Positions 1 to 9,265 of a DNA stretch of 64,000 nt are shown here, in pieces. The notes below the pieces were generated by a model, which saw nothing but the letters and a program-made list of their open reading frames with translations, was not told the DNA's origin and searched no databases. Positions within the stretch are counted from its first letter, which is position 1. The number at the start of each line of letters is the position of its first letter. The stretch is from contig JABCZG010000018.1 in assembly GCA_013289835.1 (NCBI GenBank), positions 1 through 64,000 of the forward strand. Direction: 5' to 3'. Origin of the DNA: Acidobacteriota bacterium (GTDB taxonomy: Bacteria; Acidobacteriota; Terriglobia; Acidiferrales; UBA7541). The position numbers were made by a program, and so were the translations under genes.

Positions 1-153
1 AATCGTGTCGAACGCACGGAACTGCACTTTCGGGTTATGCTTCGACAGCACCTTGGTGATCGCCGCCGTCAGCGTCGTCTTGCCATGGTCAATGTGACCG
101 ATCGTCCCGATGTTCACATGCGGCTTGCTGCGCTCGAATTTCTCCTTCGCCAT
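1..153 (-). CDS. tuf: Elongation factor Tu, N-terminal part (runs off window)
   Basis: This encodes EF-Tu, the GTPase that carries aminoacyl-tRNA to the ribosome. Only the first 51 codons are inside the window. The translation opens [20 protein letters not shown] and continues with DHGKT, the G1 (P-loop) of translational GTPases. The start is supported by an AGGA Shine-Dalgarno sequence about 6 bases upstream (GGCAAAGGAAC before ATG). Four tRNA genes lie directly upstream on the same strand, the arrangement of the classical tRNA-tufB operon, so this is most likely the tufB-type copy. The truncation is caused by the window edge. Confidence 0.97.
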   Translation of the reverse strand, partial: MAKEKFERSKPHVNIGTIGHIDHGKTTLTAAITKVLSKHNPKVQFRAFDTI

Positions 154-209
154 GTTCCTTTGCCCTCTGCGTCAGCCTCTGAAGAACAGCTGCGCGGTAC
201 TTCAAATTT

Positions 210-284
210 TGGAGCGGGGGACGGGATTTGAACCCGCAACCATCACCTTGGAAGAGTGAGACTCTACCGTTGAGTTACCCCCGC
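210..284 (-). tRNA. tRNA-Gly (anticodon TCC)
   Basis: A 75-base cloverleaf with 7-bp acceptor stem GCGGGGG/CCCCCGC, discriminator T and encoded CCA. The anticodon loop CTTCCAA gives TCC, and the T loop is GGTTCAAATCC. It is the last tRNA before tuf, 56 bases upstream of the EF-Tu start, and is probably co-transcribed with it. Confidence 0.97.
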
Positions 285-341
285 CCGGTATTGCGCCAAA
301 CTTTTCCCCGCTGCGGCTCGCGTTGCGCGCCGCTTGAATCC

Positions 342-417
<76 letters not shown>

Positions 418-554
418 CGAACCCTGTCCCCCACCAAAAACAAACCTTCGCGGCGCACTTTTCCTGAGCGGCGCTTGCGCCCCGAATTGGACCGCGCTCG
501 AACATCGCTCATGCGATTGCCCTGCGGTTTTCTGTAAACCAAACAACGAGAGCC

Positions 555-643
555 TGGTGGACGGGGAAGGATTCGAACCTTCGTAGCCCGCAAGGAGCGG
601 CAGATTTACAGTCTGCTGGTTTTAACCGCTCACCCACCCGTCC
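555..643 (-). tRNA. tRNA-Tyr (anticodon GTA)
   Basis: An 89-base class II tRNA with the long variable arm expected of bacterial tRNA-Tyr. The acceptor stem is GGACGGG/CCCGTCC, discriminator A, with encoded CCA. The anticodon stem GCAGA/TCTGC closes a loop carrying GTA. It is the second tRNA of the cluster. Confidence 0.97.
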
Positions 644-806
644 CGGAAAAGCATTTTGGGACGCGAACCACGAGTCCCGAACTTATCCTTCAACAACTTG
701 CAAACTTCGAAGCGAAAACACAAAAAGGACTCGTGTCAAGAGACACCAGCCCGTTTATTTTTACTTCCAGGATTCGCTCCGCCTCGCTCCCCTGCCGACT
801 CAGTGG

Positions 807-882
807 TGGAGCTGGCGGAGGGAATTGAACCCCCGACCCTCTGATTACAAATCAGATGCTCTACCAGCTGAGCTACGCCAGC
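807..882 (-). tRNA. tRNA-Thr (anticodon TGT)
   Basis: A 76-base cloverleaf with acceptor stem GCTGGCG/CGCCAGC, discriminator T and encoded CCA. The anticodon stem TCTGA/TCAGA surrounds TTTGTAA, giving anticodon TGT. It is the first tRNA after the promoter at 900-929, only about ten bases from the expected transcription start. Confidence 0.97.
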
Positions 883-899
883 GCCGCTCAAACCGGGTA

Positions 900-929
900 A
901 GAATAGCAGAAGAGGTATGAGAATTGCAA
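900..929 (-). promoter_or_regulatory. Sigma70-type promoter of the tRNA-tuf operon
   Basis: On the minus strand a -35 box TTGCAA (924-929) is followed after 18 bases by a -10 box TATTCT (900-905). The expected start near 893 lies about 10 bases before tRNA-Thr(TGT), which suits a stable-RNA operon. Seen in sequence; use in vivo is inferred. Confidence 0.65.
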
Positions 930-1182
930 GGGGGAGCTGAAAAATTTGGAGCACGTGAGGGGCCAGCTCTGTGGAAAACTTGGCCTCCCTGTAACCACCT
1001 GGACAATTATTAACTGCCTTCCTTTCTACAGCTTAGCACAAAATCAGGGGGCCGCGCAAGGGCGCTACCAACAGGGTGCAAGCACACTATCCAAAAAACG
1101 CTCGTCCCACAGATTTTTCGTGCCGCGGATTGCGCTCTGATGGGAGAATCGTCGCTTATATTCGATGCAGGTGGATCGGGCA

Positions 1183-2265
1183 ATGACTCTGAACAGACGC
1201 GGATGGATGGGGTTGGCAGTACTGGCCGTCGTTCTTGGTGCGGCCTCTTTTTATGGCTATCAGCATTGGGGTGCCCAGACCGGGGCCGCGCGCGAAAAAA
1301 TACTTGCGCTGATGCCGACAGAGGCCAGCGCGGTTTTCTTCGCGGATTTCGACGAGCTGCGGCGCGCGCCCTTTTTCGCGGAGCTTTATGCCTGGGCGCC
1401 AAAACCTCAGGCCGACGCGGACTATGCGGAGTTTCTCAAACAAACAGGATTTGATTACGAGCGGGATCTCGATCGTCTAGCGGTTGCTTCGATAAAACAT
1501 GAGCAAGACTCAACGCTCTTCGCGGTCGTGGATGGAAAGTTCGACAAACAAAAAATCTCCGCCTACGCGATGAAATCTGGCAGCGTTGCGAACAACAACG
1601 GACGCGAGATTTTTTCCGTGGCGATGAGTGGCAGCTCCAAAAAACTGTCGTTCACGTTCCTGAAGAACGATCGCATCGCGCTGACCGACGACGCCGATCT
1701 CAATCTCTTTCTGAATGCCAAGAAACGCAGCGAAGACACCGCAGAATGGCGCGTGCGCTTCGAACGACTGGCAGGGTCGCCCGTATTTGCCGTGATCCGC
1801 CAGAGCGCCGCAGCCGGCGCGGCGCTGGCCGCACAAGCTCCCGGCGGCTTGCGGTCGCCGCAGCTCTCGTCATTGCTCGATCAACTCCAATGGATCACGG
1901 TGGCCGGAAGACCGGAAAACGAGCTGCTGCGCGTGGTAGCCGACGGAGAATGCGCGGCCGATGGAACGGCCCGGCAGCTCTCGGACCTGCTGAACGGCGT
2001 CCTGCTGCTCGCGCAAGCGGGATTGAATGACGCTAAGACCCGGCAGCAGTTGGATCCGGCGGCGCGAGAGGCTTACCTGGAATTATTGAAAAGCGCGGAC
2101 GTGACGAAACTGGACCGAGGAGACACCAAATCCGTCCGTCTGGTTTTCGAGATCACGCCGAAACTCCTGGAGGCCGCCCGCGCCGCTTCCCCGGCGACTC
2201 CAGACTCGGCTCCAACCAAACCAGTTCCTGGCAAGCCTTCCGCGCCAAAGAAAGGCCACACGTAG
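1183..2265 (+). CDS. Hypothetical membrane-anchored extracytoplasmic protein
   Basis: A 360-residue protein of unknown function. After a short basic start (MTLNRRGW) comes one hydrophobic segment (about residues 8-27, GLAVLAVVLGAASFYGY) that looks like an uncleaved anchor or signal sequence. The rest is a soluble domain with a motif-like stretch near residue 45 (PTEASAVFFADFDELR), followed by a Pro/Ala/Lys-rich tail. I placed the start at the ATG with AGGTGGA about 8 bases upstream; an in-frame ATG at 1165 has no ribosome binding site. The pattern 'levels of X as a function of a penalty on self-assessed substrate' could not be matched to any enzyme family. It faces the M23 peptidase convergently. 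No function is assigned. Confidence 0.75.
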   Translation: MTLNRRGWMGLAVLAVVLGAASFYGYQHWGAQTGAAREKILALMPTEASAVFFADFDELRRAPFFAELYAWAPKPQADADYAEFLKQTGFDYERDLDRLAVASIKHEQDSTLFAVVDGKFDKQKISAYAMKSGSVANNNGREIFSVAMSGSSKKLSFTFLKNDRIALTDDADLNLFLNAKKRSEDTAEWRVRFERLAGSPVFAVIRQSAAAGAALAAQAPGGLRSPQLSSLLDQLQWITVAGRPENELLRVVADGECAADGTARQLSDLLNGVLLLAQAGLNDAKTRQQLDPAAREAYLELLKSADVTKLDRGDTKSVRLVFEITPKLLEAARAASPATPDSAPTKPVPGKPSAPKKGHT

Positions 2266-2311
2266 GCGAACGAGGTTTGCGGTTGTGGGAAGGCTGCGCG
2301 ATCTTTGCTTC

Positions 2312-2337
2312 AAAAAAAGCGGCGGACTAAGCCCGCC
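2312..2337 (-). terminator. Intrinsic terminator of the M23 peptidase gene
   Basis: Reading the minus strand, a GGCGG/CCGCC stem with a 7-base loop is followed by GC and seven T residues. It lies 31 bases beyond the peptidase stop codon, between two convergent genes. Confidence 0.7.
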
Positions 2338-2367
2338 AAAACACATTCCAAAAATTCAATCCGGGAT

Positions 2368-3249
2368 TTAGTCTCCAGCAGGAGTGGACTTCATATAGCG
2401 CCAAGGATTGATCGGCGCGTTGTTCATGCGCACTTCGTAGTGGACGTGTGGGCCTGTGGAGCGGCCGCTGATGCCGGTGTAGCCTACGACTTCGCCGCGC
2501 TTCACGCGCGCTCCAACGACCGCAGTGAACGCGGAAAGATGCGCGTACCACGTTGTAATGCCGAACCCATGATCAATGACGACCAGGCGGCCGTAGCCGG
2601 CATGGTTTTCCGCGATGGTGATGATTCCATCCGCCGTGGCATGAACTGGAGCGCCGTAATCGGAGGCCACATCAACTCCAGTGTGGAACGCGCCCTCCCC
2701 GCTGAACGGATCCAGGCGCTCGCCAAAACTATCCGTGATGTGTCCCATGACCGGCCAGATCGATGGCGTATAACTGGAATCGGCAAAACTCATGGGCGAG
2801 AGCAAATGGAGTCCGCTGCTCGAAACCGCAATCACGGCTGCGTTGCGTTTCAGAAAGGTGTACTGCTCGACGGAGCGGTCGAAGGCATCCTGCGCATCAA
2901 TGGGATTATCACTTTCGTCGAAAGCTGCGGGATGATAACGAAGCACGCCGTAGGTCATGGCTACTTCAGTCGCGAGAGACTGCAGAGAATCTAGCCGCTG
3001 GTTGGTATCGTCAACAGTGCTCTGAAGCTGTCGGTATTGCTTCTTGAGGGTTTCCTGGTCGTGTCGAAGGGCGTTGTAATTGCCGACCTTCCACAACATA
3101 CGTGAGTACGAGCCCACAGCTGCGGTTACGGTGATGCTGCCGATGAGGGCGAGAACAGCGATCCCGTGCAGCACATAAGCGGGTACGATAACTTTCCGGA
3201 GCTTCCCCGGAGTTGACGCAATGAAAAACGTGTAGCTCTTACCCCTCAT
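2368..3249 (-). CDS. Membrane-anchored M23 (LytM-type) peptidase
   Basis: A predicted zinc endopeptidase or amidase activator acting on peptidoglycan in the periplasm. The 293 residues comprise a basic N-terminus, one membrane segment (about 21-46), a coiled-coil stretch (about 60-95) and a C-terminal M23 domain (about 170-285). The zinc-site motifs are intact: HTGVD (H189, D193), YAHL (H237) and HVH (H268, H270). Intact ligands suggest an active enzyme rather than an EnvC/NlpD-like degenerate activator. The topology (TM, coiled coil, M23) resembles cell-division or sporulation-type M23 proteins. It is transcribed alone, behind a long upstream region, and ends at a terminator. Family assignment is firm; substrate is not known. 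Confidence 0.92.
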   Translation of the reverse strand: MRGKSYTFFIASTPGKLRKVIVPAYVLHGIAVLALIGSITVTAAVGSYSRMLWKVGNYNALRHDQETLKKQYRQLQSTVDDTNQRLDSLQSLATEVAMTYGVLRYHPAAFDESDNPIDAQDAFDRSVEQYTFLKRNAAVIAVSSSGLHLLSPMSFADSSYTPSIWPVMGHITDSFGERLDPFSGEGAFHTGVDVASDYGAPVHATADGIITIAENHAGYGRLVVIDHGFGITTWYAHLSAFTAVVGARVKRGEVVGYTGISGRSTGPHVHYEVRMNNAPINPWRYMKSTPAGD

Positions 3250-3588
3250 AACAAAGGGCCCTCAGCCCTTCGAATTTATCTTGCCCGGGCGATACACCCT
3301 GTAACCCGGTCTGGAACACGGACCTGATCCGATATTGAACCGTAAGACTCGCTTCGCGACCTCCGACATACTAATTTCTGTAGGGTTGGGCGTCAACCCT
3401 GTATTTTGGTGTCTGAAGGTCAGCCTGTGCAAACCTGTCCCCTGTCCGGAAGGACAGGGTTTCCGGTTTCGCCCCGGGATTTGACCCTATTTAGTACTCG
3501 GACGCTAGGAACGTAAGGGTTTTCAAAGCTCTGCCGTAATTCCAGAGATATACTGCCGCGCAAGCGAAGAGAGCGTTCGAACAGACCA
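3250..3588. other. Divergent intergenic region with a strong hairpin
   Basis: This 339-base region separates the divergent M23 peptidase and thiL genes and holds no convincing gene. It contains a perfect 8-bp inverted repeat CCCTGTCC-GGAA-GGACAGGG (3440-3459) with a GNRA-type tetraloop, flanked by further GC-rich complementary stretches. It could be part of a structured leader of the peptidase mRNA. I checked it by eye against c-di-AMP (ydaO), c-di-GMP and cobalamin riboswitch core motifs and did not find a match. There is no T-tract, so it is not a plain terminator. Confidence 0.45.
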
Positions 3589-4590
3589 GTGAAACGTCAA
3601 GCTCAGACCGAGGATAGCATTCTGCGCCGGATCTCGGGTGCGGCGAAGCGCCGGTCCAGCGGATTACGGGGCGGCGCAGTCATGTTGGGCATCGGTGACG
3701 ACACCGCTCTGCTCCGGCCGAAGCCCGGGCACGAGACGATCCTGACCTGCGACTGGTTTTTGGAGGGCACCCACTTCCTGCGGGACAAACATCCCGCAGA
3801 CGCCGTGGGCTGGAAATGCCTGGCGCGGGCCGTCAGCGATGTGGCGGCAATGGGCGGTACGCCTCGCTGCTTCCTCTTGAGCCTGGCGCTGCCCTCGTCT
3901 CACACCGGACCTTGGCTGGATGAATTCCTGGGTGGTCTGCGTCGGGCTTCGCGTAAGTTTGCCTGCGTTCTAGCAGGCGGGGACACAACGCAACGTAAAG
4001 AGATTCTTATCAATGTGACCGTCGTGGGCGAGATTCGTTCCGGCCACGCGGTTCTGCGCTCGGGAGCGCGCCCCGGGGACATCATCTTTGTCAGCGGGCG
4101 GCTCGGCGAGGCGGAGATGGGACTCCGCATCCTAAAACAGAGCAAGAAGATTCCAGTCCCTGGAAATCCGCTTACCAGAAAGCACCTATATCCTGAGCCG
4201 CGCATCGTGCTCGGGCAGTGGCTGGCGAAAAACCGGTTGGCGAGTTCGATGATGGACCTCTCCGACGGCCTCTCCAGCGATCTGCATCGGCTTTGCGCCG
4301 CCAGCGCTACCGGCGCACGAATCGAAGCGACAAGACTTCCCACAGTTAGCTTTACCTCATCGCTTGGGAGACCAAGAGTTCATCCAACTTTGCTTGCCCT
4401 ACACGGCGGCGACGACTATGAACTGCTTTTCACAGTGCCGTCACGCAAGGCCGAAAGAGTGCCGAGATATTTTGAAGGATTGCGGCTCACCGCCGTGGGA
4501 GAGATCACTTCCAAACGAGGCATTCGAGTGCTTACGGAATCCGGAGACGAGCGCGCGCTCCTGGCAGAGGGCTGGGATCCCTTCCGCTAG
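3589..4590 (+). CDS. thiL: Thiamine-monophosphate kinase
   Basis: ThiL phosphorylates thiamine monophosphate with ATP to the cofactor thiamine diphosphate in the cytoplasm. The 333-residue protein is of normal family length. It carries the ATP/Mg-binding signatures of the PurM/ThiL (AIRS) fold: GIGDDTALL (residues 34-42), the acidic TCDWFLEGTHF segment near 53-63, AVSDVAAMGG (81-90), and LAGGDTT in the middle of the AIRS N-terminal domain. Translation starts at GTG; the nearest purine-rich stretch (GAAGAGAG) is about 12 bases upstream, so the start is weakly supported. No other thiamine genes are adjacent; its neighbours are unrelated. Confidence 0.93.
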   Translation: MKRQAQTEDSILRRISGAAKRRSSGLRGGAVMLGIGDDTALLRPKPGHETILTCDWFLEGTHFLRDKHPADAVGWKCLARAVSDVAAMGGTPRCFLLSLALPSSHTGPWLDEFLGGLRRASRKFACVLAGGDTTQRKEILINVTVVGEIRSGHAVLRSGARPGDIIFVSGRLGEAEMGLRILKQSKKIPVPGNPLTRKHLYPEPRIVLGQWLAKNRLASSMMDLSDGLSSDLHRLCAASATGARIEATRLPTVSFTSSLGRPRVHPTLLALHGGDDYELLFTVPSRKAERVPRYFEGLRLTAVGEITSKRGIRVLTESGDERALLAEGWDPFR

Positions 4591-4641
4591 TGCCATTCGA
4601 AATTGCGTCAGACGTAGGCGGAGAACCTGCCGACCAATGGG

Positions 4642-5556
4642 TTATGGCCCAAGGGTGCCGAACGTGCTGCCCGGCGCGAGAGTGCAGGCCGTCGCGCAAC
4701 TCGCTTTTGCTATAACCAAGCTGAATCCTGAAATGCTTCGCACGATTTGAAACATCTGGCCTGGCACGCCTTGCTGCACGACCGCAACCGTTTTTCCGGT
4801 GCCGTCCAGTAAGTTGAAGTTAAAGCTGGCCTGCGACTGGAAATCCGTCGAAATCGTCACCACACCCGAGACTTGGCCCTGCGTGTTTGGCGTGAAGTTC
4901 CCCAATGTCTGCCAGACGTTTGACTGGAGCTGCTGTACTTGCACGGTACCCTGGATCGCCGTGGAATCGTCCCACTTAAGCGTGCCGGAAAGTGTGATGT
5001 TTGTCGGTGGCGGTTGCGCCGGCGCGGGCGCCGATGGGATGATCTCGATCGCGGAACACTTCGGGTTATTGACCGTAGCGGTCATGTCGATGGTCAGAGT
5101 GCCATTACTGACGGATTCATTCGCGCTCTTCGTATCCGCGGCAAATGGGCCTACGTCCTTGACGATGTCCACGCTCGGGAAAACCGTCGTGCCTTGCATG
5201 GAAATGCTCATGACGCGCTGGCCGGCCGCTGAAAAATAGATTTCCGCGAGCAGAACATTGACCTGGTAAGTGCCGTTTGGAAGCGTGAACTGGTAGGTGA
5301 GATGCGGAGAGTTCCAGCGTTCGGTCTCAAAGAGCGGCTGGTCGGGCGTGCCGCTGATGGCGTGTGTCAGGGAATACTCTGTCCCGCCGTTCGAACCTGA
5401 ATCCGCCGCCCAGACATTCCCCTTCGAGTCTGTGTAAGGCGTAGACGTTCCGCAGCGCACACGAATGGGCGTCTGTGCCGCGGCGGGAATAGCGAACACC
5501 ATAAACAACGGCAAGACCACCAGGCATTTCATCAGTCTGCTCTCTATTTTTTTCAT
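4642..5556 (-). CDS. Exported malectin-like domain protein
   Basis: A 304-residue exported protein. It has a typical signal peptide (MKKIESRLMKCLVVLP..., likely cleaved after AAA in IPAAAQ) followed by a malectin-like carbohydrate-binding domain (about residues 25-175). That domain shows the characteristic order: RVRCGT start, Y-T-D-S-KGNVWAAD, FETERW, NGTYQVNVLLAEIYF, AGQRVMSI, and a C-terminal SAIEIIP strand. A second, beta-rich domain (about 185-300) is unassigned. The start was set at the ATG preceded by GGAG; an upstream in-frame ATG lacks one. It probably binds oligosaccharides in the periplasm or on the surface; the ligand is unknown. It is convergent with thiL. Confidence 0.8.
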   Translation of the reverse strand: MKKIESRLMKCLVVLPLFMVFAIPAAAQTPIRVRCGTSTPYTDSKGNVWAADSGSNGGTEYSLTHAISGTPDQPLFETERWNSPHLTYQFTLPNGTYQVNVLLAEIYFSAAGQRVMSISMQGTTVFPSVDIVKDVGPFAADTKSANESVSNGTLTIDMTATVNNPKCSAIEIIPSAPAPAQPPPTNITLSGTLKWDDSTAIQGTVQVQQLQSNVWQTLGNFTPNTQGQVSGVVTISTDFQSQASFNFNLLDGTGKTVAVVQQGVPGQMFQIVRSISGFSLVIAKASCATACTLAPGSTFGTLGP

Positions 5557-5965
5557 GCCTTCTCCATGACTTTCCTGAGTTTGAGAATCTACGTTCAAGG
5601 CACAGCCAACGGATGGTTGGCGATTCCCGCAGCGCGCGGCAACTTGGAACGATCGCCAATCCGGGTGAAACCTTGCTGTTTATTAATCGTCCGAACTAGG
5701 GCTGCGGCCCGGTTGGGATAAGCGTCGCCGCTTCGAACGAAAGGAGAATCAACAGAGAACTCGCTGGGAAGAAATCCTGAAGTTGCCCCCGAACGCAGAT
5801 TATTACAACGCACTGGAATGCCTAGTGGTGGGAAGAACAGTTTAAGTATTAGGTCTCGAGATTGCCCCGATGGACATGCATATCATGTCCTTGGTCCGAA
5901 GATGGACCCGAGCAAACTCTAATGCCAGGCGGATGGGATCCGCTTCGAAAGAATCATTAACCCGA
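5557..5965. other. Intergenic region with no recognised gene
   Basis: About 400 bases lie between the malectin-like gene and the terminator of the downstream-facing receptor gene. Short open frames occur on both strands but have neither good ribosome binding sites nor family resemblance. It presumably contains the promoter of the malectin-like gene, but I see no clear -35/-10 pair. Confidence 0.4.
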
Positions 5966-5995
5966 CAAAAAAAGGGGAGCCTCGCGGCTCCCCTT
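5966..5995 (-). terminator. Intrinsic terminator of the TonB-dependent receptor gene
   Basis: On the minus strand a perfect 10-bp stem AAGGGGAGCC/GGCTCCCCTT with a GCGA loop runs into an uninterrupted T-tract. It sits about 35 bases after the receptor stop codon. Confidence 0.92.
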
Positions 5996-6028
5996 CTGAT
6001 TATTGGCGTCGATCGAATCTACAGTCGC

Positions 6029-9000
6029 TCAGAAGATGAATCTGGCGCTGAGCTGCATTTGCCGCATGTTGGTCGCGGTGGTCGTGTAGGTATTGAAGTT
6101 CACGGAGGAGAACTGGTTGACGTAGCCCGCAAAATTCGGGTGGTTCAACGTGTTGAAGATCTCCCAACGAATCTGGAAGGTCTTGCCTTCCATAACCTTG
6201 AACTGTTTGCCGAACGCCACGTCCAAGTCGGTCAGCCCCGCCAGTCGCACGTTGTTGCGGCCGCTGGTGCCGTCCTGACCAATCAAGGGCTCGCTGACTG
6301 GTAAAGTGCCCGTTTGCGGCGTGCCGAGTGGGACCGGGTGCAACTGACTGGCATTACCATTCAGCGGCGTGCTCGCCGTGCCGGCGGTTGGACTTATGGT
6401 GCCATTCAACAAGGTGTCATTAATGTTCACAACGTCAGCCGTGGGGCAGCCCGTCATCGGGTTAGGGGCTACAGAGCAGACGCTGATCGGTGCGGCATAG
6501 ACGGTGGCCGGGAGGCCTGATTGAGCGCTGAAAATCGCGCTCTGGTTCCAGCCGTCCAGCACGTACTTCTTCCAGCCGTGGAATCCCTTGGCGAATGGGA
6601 TTTCGTAGTCATAAGAGAGCACGAAGCGGTTGCGGATGTCGAACTGCGAATTGGCATGCTGAAAGGACAGCGGCTTGGCCGCGTCAAGCAGATTGGCGCT
6701 GTCATTGACCAGCACGTTGAGCGCATCGGACACGTCGTCAAGGCTGTGCGCCCAGGTATAGTTTGCGTTGAAGGTCAACCCGTTCTTGAACCGGCGGATG
6801 CCCTCGATTTGCAGAGAGTTGTAACTGGAGGTCCCGGTGCTTTGCACTTGGGTGACGTTGTCAAAGCGGGGATCAATCAGGTTGTTTTCAGGCCCGAACG
6901 CTCCGCCGATTTCATTGCTGAACGCGGCGGCAAACTGGGTTTGACGCGCGTTCTGGTCCGCCAGGCTGGTGGCAGGGGCCGGGCGATTCTGCGGGGCCAC
7001 CAAGTTGATGGGCTCGCTCACTTGCAGGTGATCGCTATGCGCGCCAACGTACGTGGCTTTGACTACGGTGTCAGACGTCAACTGATACTCCACGCCGGCG
7101 TCCCACTGTTGATTGCGTGGATTCTTCAGGTTCTGCTGCACGGGAGACAGCGCACCGAAGTCGGTTTGCGCTGGATTGAAGGACCCGAGAGCCGCGATGG
7201 CTTGCATCTGCGCGGGCGCTGTTCCTGCCACCAAAGCCGCCAGCGTGTTGCCACCGGTGAAACCTCCGCCGGGAATAGACACGCTATTGATGAAGGGCGC
7301 GGAGAACTGCACGTTGGAAATCGGATTCTGGTAGATGAAATCGTACGCGATGCCGTAGCCCCCGCGCACGACCATTTTGCCGTGCTTGGGATTCCACGCA
7401 AAACCGAGCCTGGGCGCGGGATTCCAATTGCGGTGGAAAGCATCTCCGCCGATATCAATTCCGCCGAGCGGCCCAGTTCCAAGAATGCCGATCGGAGTGT
7501 GGTTGTTTGGATCCAGATTGGAAAGGAGGTTGGCCCCTTCCGAAACTCCTCCCGACGACTCCAGGCGGAAGCCCAGGTTCAGTGTCAGAGTATCGGTCAG
7601 GCGGAAGTCGTCCTGCACGAACATAAACGCGTCCAGCGCGAAGTTGTGCCGCGTGAAGTTTCCGACTTGCTGGAAGAAGCCCGAGGAATTGCCGTCCTGG
7701 AAGTCTGCCAAGCTCCCGAAACTGATGACTCCTCGGGTGAAGAAATCCGTCGTGCTCGGCGATTGATAACGATTGATATCCGCCCCGACCTTGAACGTAT
7801 GGCGTCCCTTTACCCAGGAAACCGTGTCCAGGTATTGGAACGTGTTCTGCGTCCGGCCCTGGGGAAGAATGTCGGAGGTGCCAAAGTTGTCGAAGCCCGC
7901 AATCTGAATTTGTGGTCCGGGCGCGAAGGGGCTGCTGATCGGAAAATCCGGGTTGCTTCTGCCGAACGCAAAACGGAATTGGTTCGTCAGGTTGCTTCGC
8001 AACACTGAGGTGTAGCTGAATGTGAGTGTTCGCGAGGTGGAAGTCGTGGAAGCGCCAAATCCAGCGAGATTCGTGCCTATGAACGTGTCGCCAGGGCTGA
8101 TTTGTTGCACTGGGTTTTGGCCGTACTTCACGCTCAGGGTGTCTTTTCCGCCGCGGAGCAACTGGTCGATTCGCAGCGTCCAGACGTCAGCGTTCAGTTC
8201 GTTGGGAGAGCTGTTGGACAGTGTCCCGGTCGGCGAAGTTGGGGAACCATTGGCCTTGAACAGCGCAAGGGTCGTGGGGTCCGTGATCGCCGCAGCCTGC
8301 GCCGGCGTCAAGACGGTTGCAATGGCCGTTGCACCTGCGCCCCGGGTGCTATCCACTTCCCCGCTCCCAAAGAAGAAGGTGTGGTCCTTGTAGATCGGAG
8401 CGCCGAACGTTCCCCCTTCCTGATTCTGATTGATGGGGGCTGGGCTTCCTGTCTGATCGAAGAAATCCCGCGCGTTGCCGAGATCGTTGTTCTGGTAATA
8501 CCAGAAGGCCGAACCGTGATAATTGTTCGTTCCACTCTTTGTAAGGATCTGGACCTGCGAACCGGAATTGCGGCCGAATTCGGCGTCGAAGTTGTTGGTG
8601 ATAACCTTCACTTCCGAAACCGCGTCCTGGCTCAAGACCAACCCGCCGCCTTCGCCCGTCGTGGAGATGTCCGTTCCGGTAACGCCATCGAGGGTGATGT
8701 TGTTGGCGCGTCCGCGTGAACCGTTGGAGTTGAAGCTGCCTACGCCCAGGAAGGGATTATCTTTTGTAACTGGCACGGTTCCTGGAGAGAGCGTGGCGTA
8801 AACCACGGGGTCGCGAGCTTGATTCGGCAGCGCCAGGGCCACCTGCTCGCTGATGGAGTCACTCACCTGCGCGCTGGCAACGTCCAGCGTCGGCGTGGCA
8901 CTCGACTCGACCGTCACGGACTCCGCGACGTTGCCAAGTTGCATGACCGCATCCACGCGGGTCTTTTCACCGCTGCGGACCGCTACTTGCTGCGAGAACG

Positions 9001-9265
9001 TCTTGAATCCATCTTTTTCGACAGTGATCAGATGCGCGCCGATCTGGAGCTGCGGGATGGAGAATTCTCCTTCGGAACCCGTCGTGACCGTGCGCGTCGC
9101 CCCGGTGCCAATGTTTTTAATCGTAACTTTGGCATCCGCTACACGCGCGCCGCTGGCATCCGTTATCGTTCCCTGCACGTCGCCAGTCAGATCGGCAAAT
9201 GCAGGAATTGCCAAAAGCCAGCTTAAGAAAATTGCCGCCAAAAAACGTGGAACACTCCTGAGCAT
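6029..9265 (-). CDS. Oar-type TonB-dependent receptor with carboxypeptidase-regulatory domain
   Basis: A 1078-residue outer-membrane protein. In order: a signal peptide (likely cut after AFA, residues 1-24); a CarboxypepD_reg beta-sandwich (about 27-110, GTITDASGARVADAKVTIKN); a plug-like region (about 115-260, with GSRGRANNITLDGV and the AEFGRNSGSQVQILTKSGTN stretch); and a long beta-barrel ending in LSARFIF with a terminal Phe, as barrel-assembly signals require. This is the 'Oar' family of oligosaccharide or peptide-type receptors that is greatly expanded in Acidobacteriota. A GGAGG ribosome binding site precedes the ATG by 7 bases. No transporter or binding protein is adjacent, so the substrate cannot be inferred. 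It ends at the terminator at 5966-5995. Confidence 0.93.
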   Translation of the reverse strand: MLRSVPRFLAAIFLSWLLAIPAFADLTGDVQGTITDASGARVADAKVTIKNIGTGATRTVTTGSEGEFSIPQLQIGAHLITVEKDGFKTFSQQVAVRSGEKTRVDAVMQLGNVAESVTVESSATPTLDVASAQVSDSISEQVALALPNQARDPVVYATLSPGTVPVTKDNPFLGVGSFNSNGSRGRANNITLDGVTGTDISTTGEGGGLVLSQDAVSEVKVITNNFDAEFGRNSGSQVQILTKSGTNNYHGSAFWYYQNNDLGNARDFFDQTGSPAPINQNQEGGTFGAPIYKDHTFFFGSGEVDSTRGAGATAIATVLTPAQAAAITDPTTLALFKANGSPTSPTGTLSNSSPNELNADVWTLRIDQLLRGGKDTLSVKYGQNPVQQISPGDTFIGTNLAGFGASTTSTSRTLTFSYTSVLRSNLTNQFRFAFGRSNPDFPISSPFAPGPQIQIAGFDNFGTSDILPQGRTQNTFQYLDTVSWVKGRHTFKVGADINRYQSPSTTDFFTRGVISFGSLADFQDGNSSGFFQQVGNFTRHNFALDAFMFVQDDFRLTDTLTLNLGFRLESSGGVSEGANLLSNLDPNNHTPIGILGTGPLGGIDIGGDAFHRNWNPAPRLGFAWNPKHGKMVVRGGYGIAYDFIYQNPISNVQFSAPFINSVSIPGGGFTGGNTLAALVAGTAPAQMQAIAALGSFNPAQTDFGALSPVQQNLKNPRNQQWDAGVEYQLTSDTVVKATYVGAHSDHLQVSEPINLVAPQNRPAPATSLADQNARQTQFAAAFSNEIGGAFGPENNLIDPRFDNVTQVQSTGTSSYNSLQIEGIRRFKNGLTFNANYTWAHSLDDVSDALNVLVNDSANLLDAAKPLSFQHANSQFDIRNRFVLSYDYEIPFAKGFHGWKKYVLDGWNQSAIFSAQSGLPATVYAAPISVCSVAPNPMTGCPTADVVNINDTLLNGTISPTAGTASTPLNGNASQLHPVPLGTPQTGTLPVSEPLIGQDGTSGRNNVRLAGLTDLDVAFGKQFKVMEGKTFQIRWEIFNTLNHPNFAGYVNQFSSVNFNTYTTTATNMRQMQLSARFIF

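Noticed and set aside
3250..3588. c-di-AMP (ydaO), c-di-GMP or cobalamin riboswitch upstream of the M23 gene
   Set aside because: The conserved core sequences were not found on either strand by eye; only an unassigned hairpin remains.
6521..8008. A 495-codon plus-strand frame inside the receptor gene
   Set aside because: Antisense to the barrel of the Oar-type receptor, without a ribosome binding site or recognisable domain.
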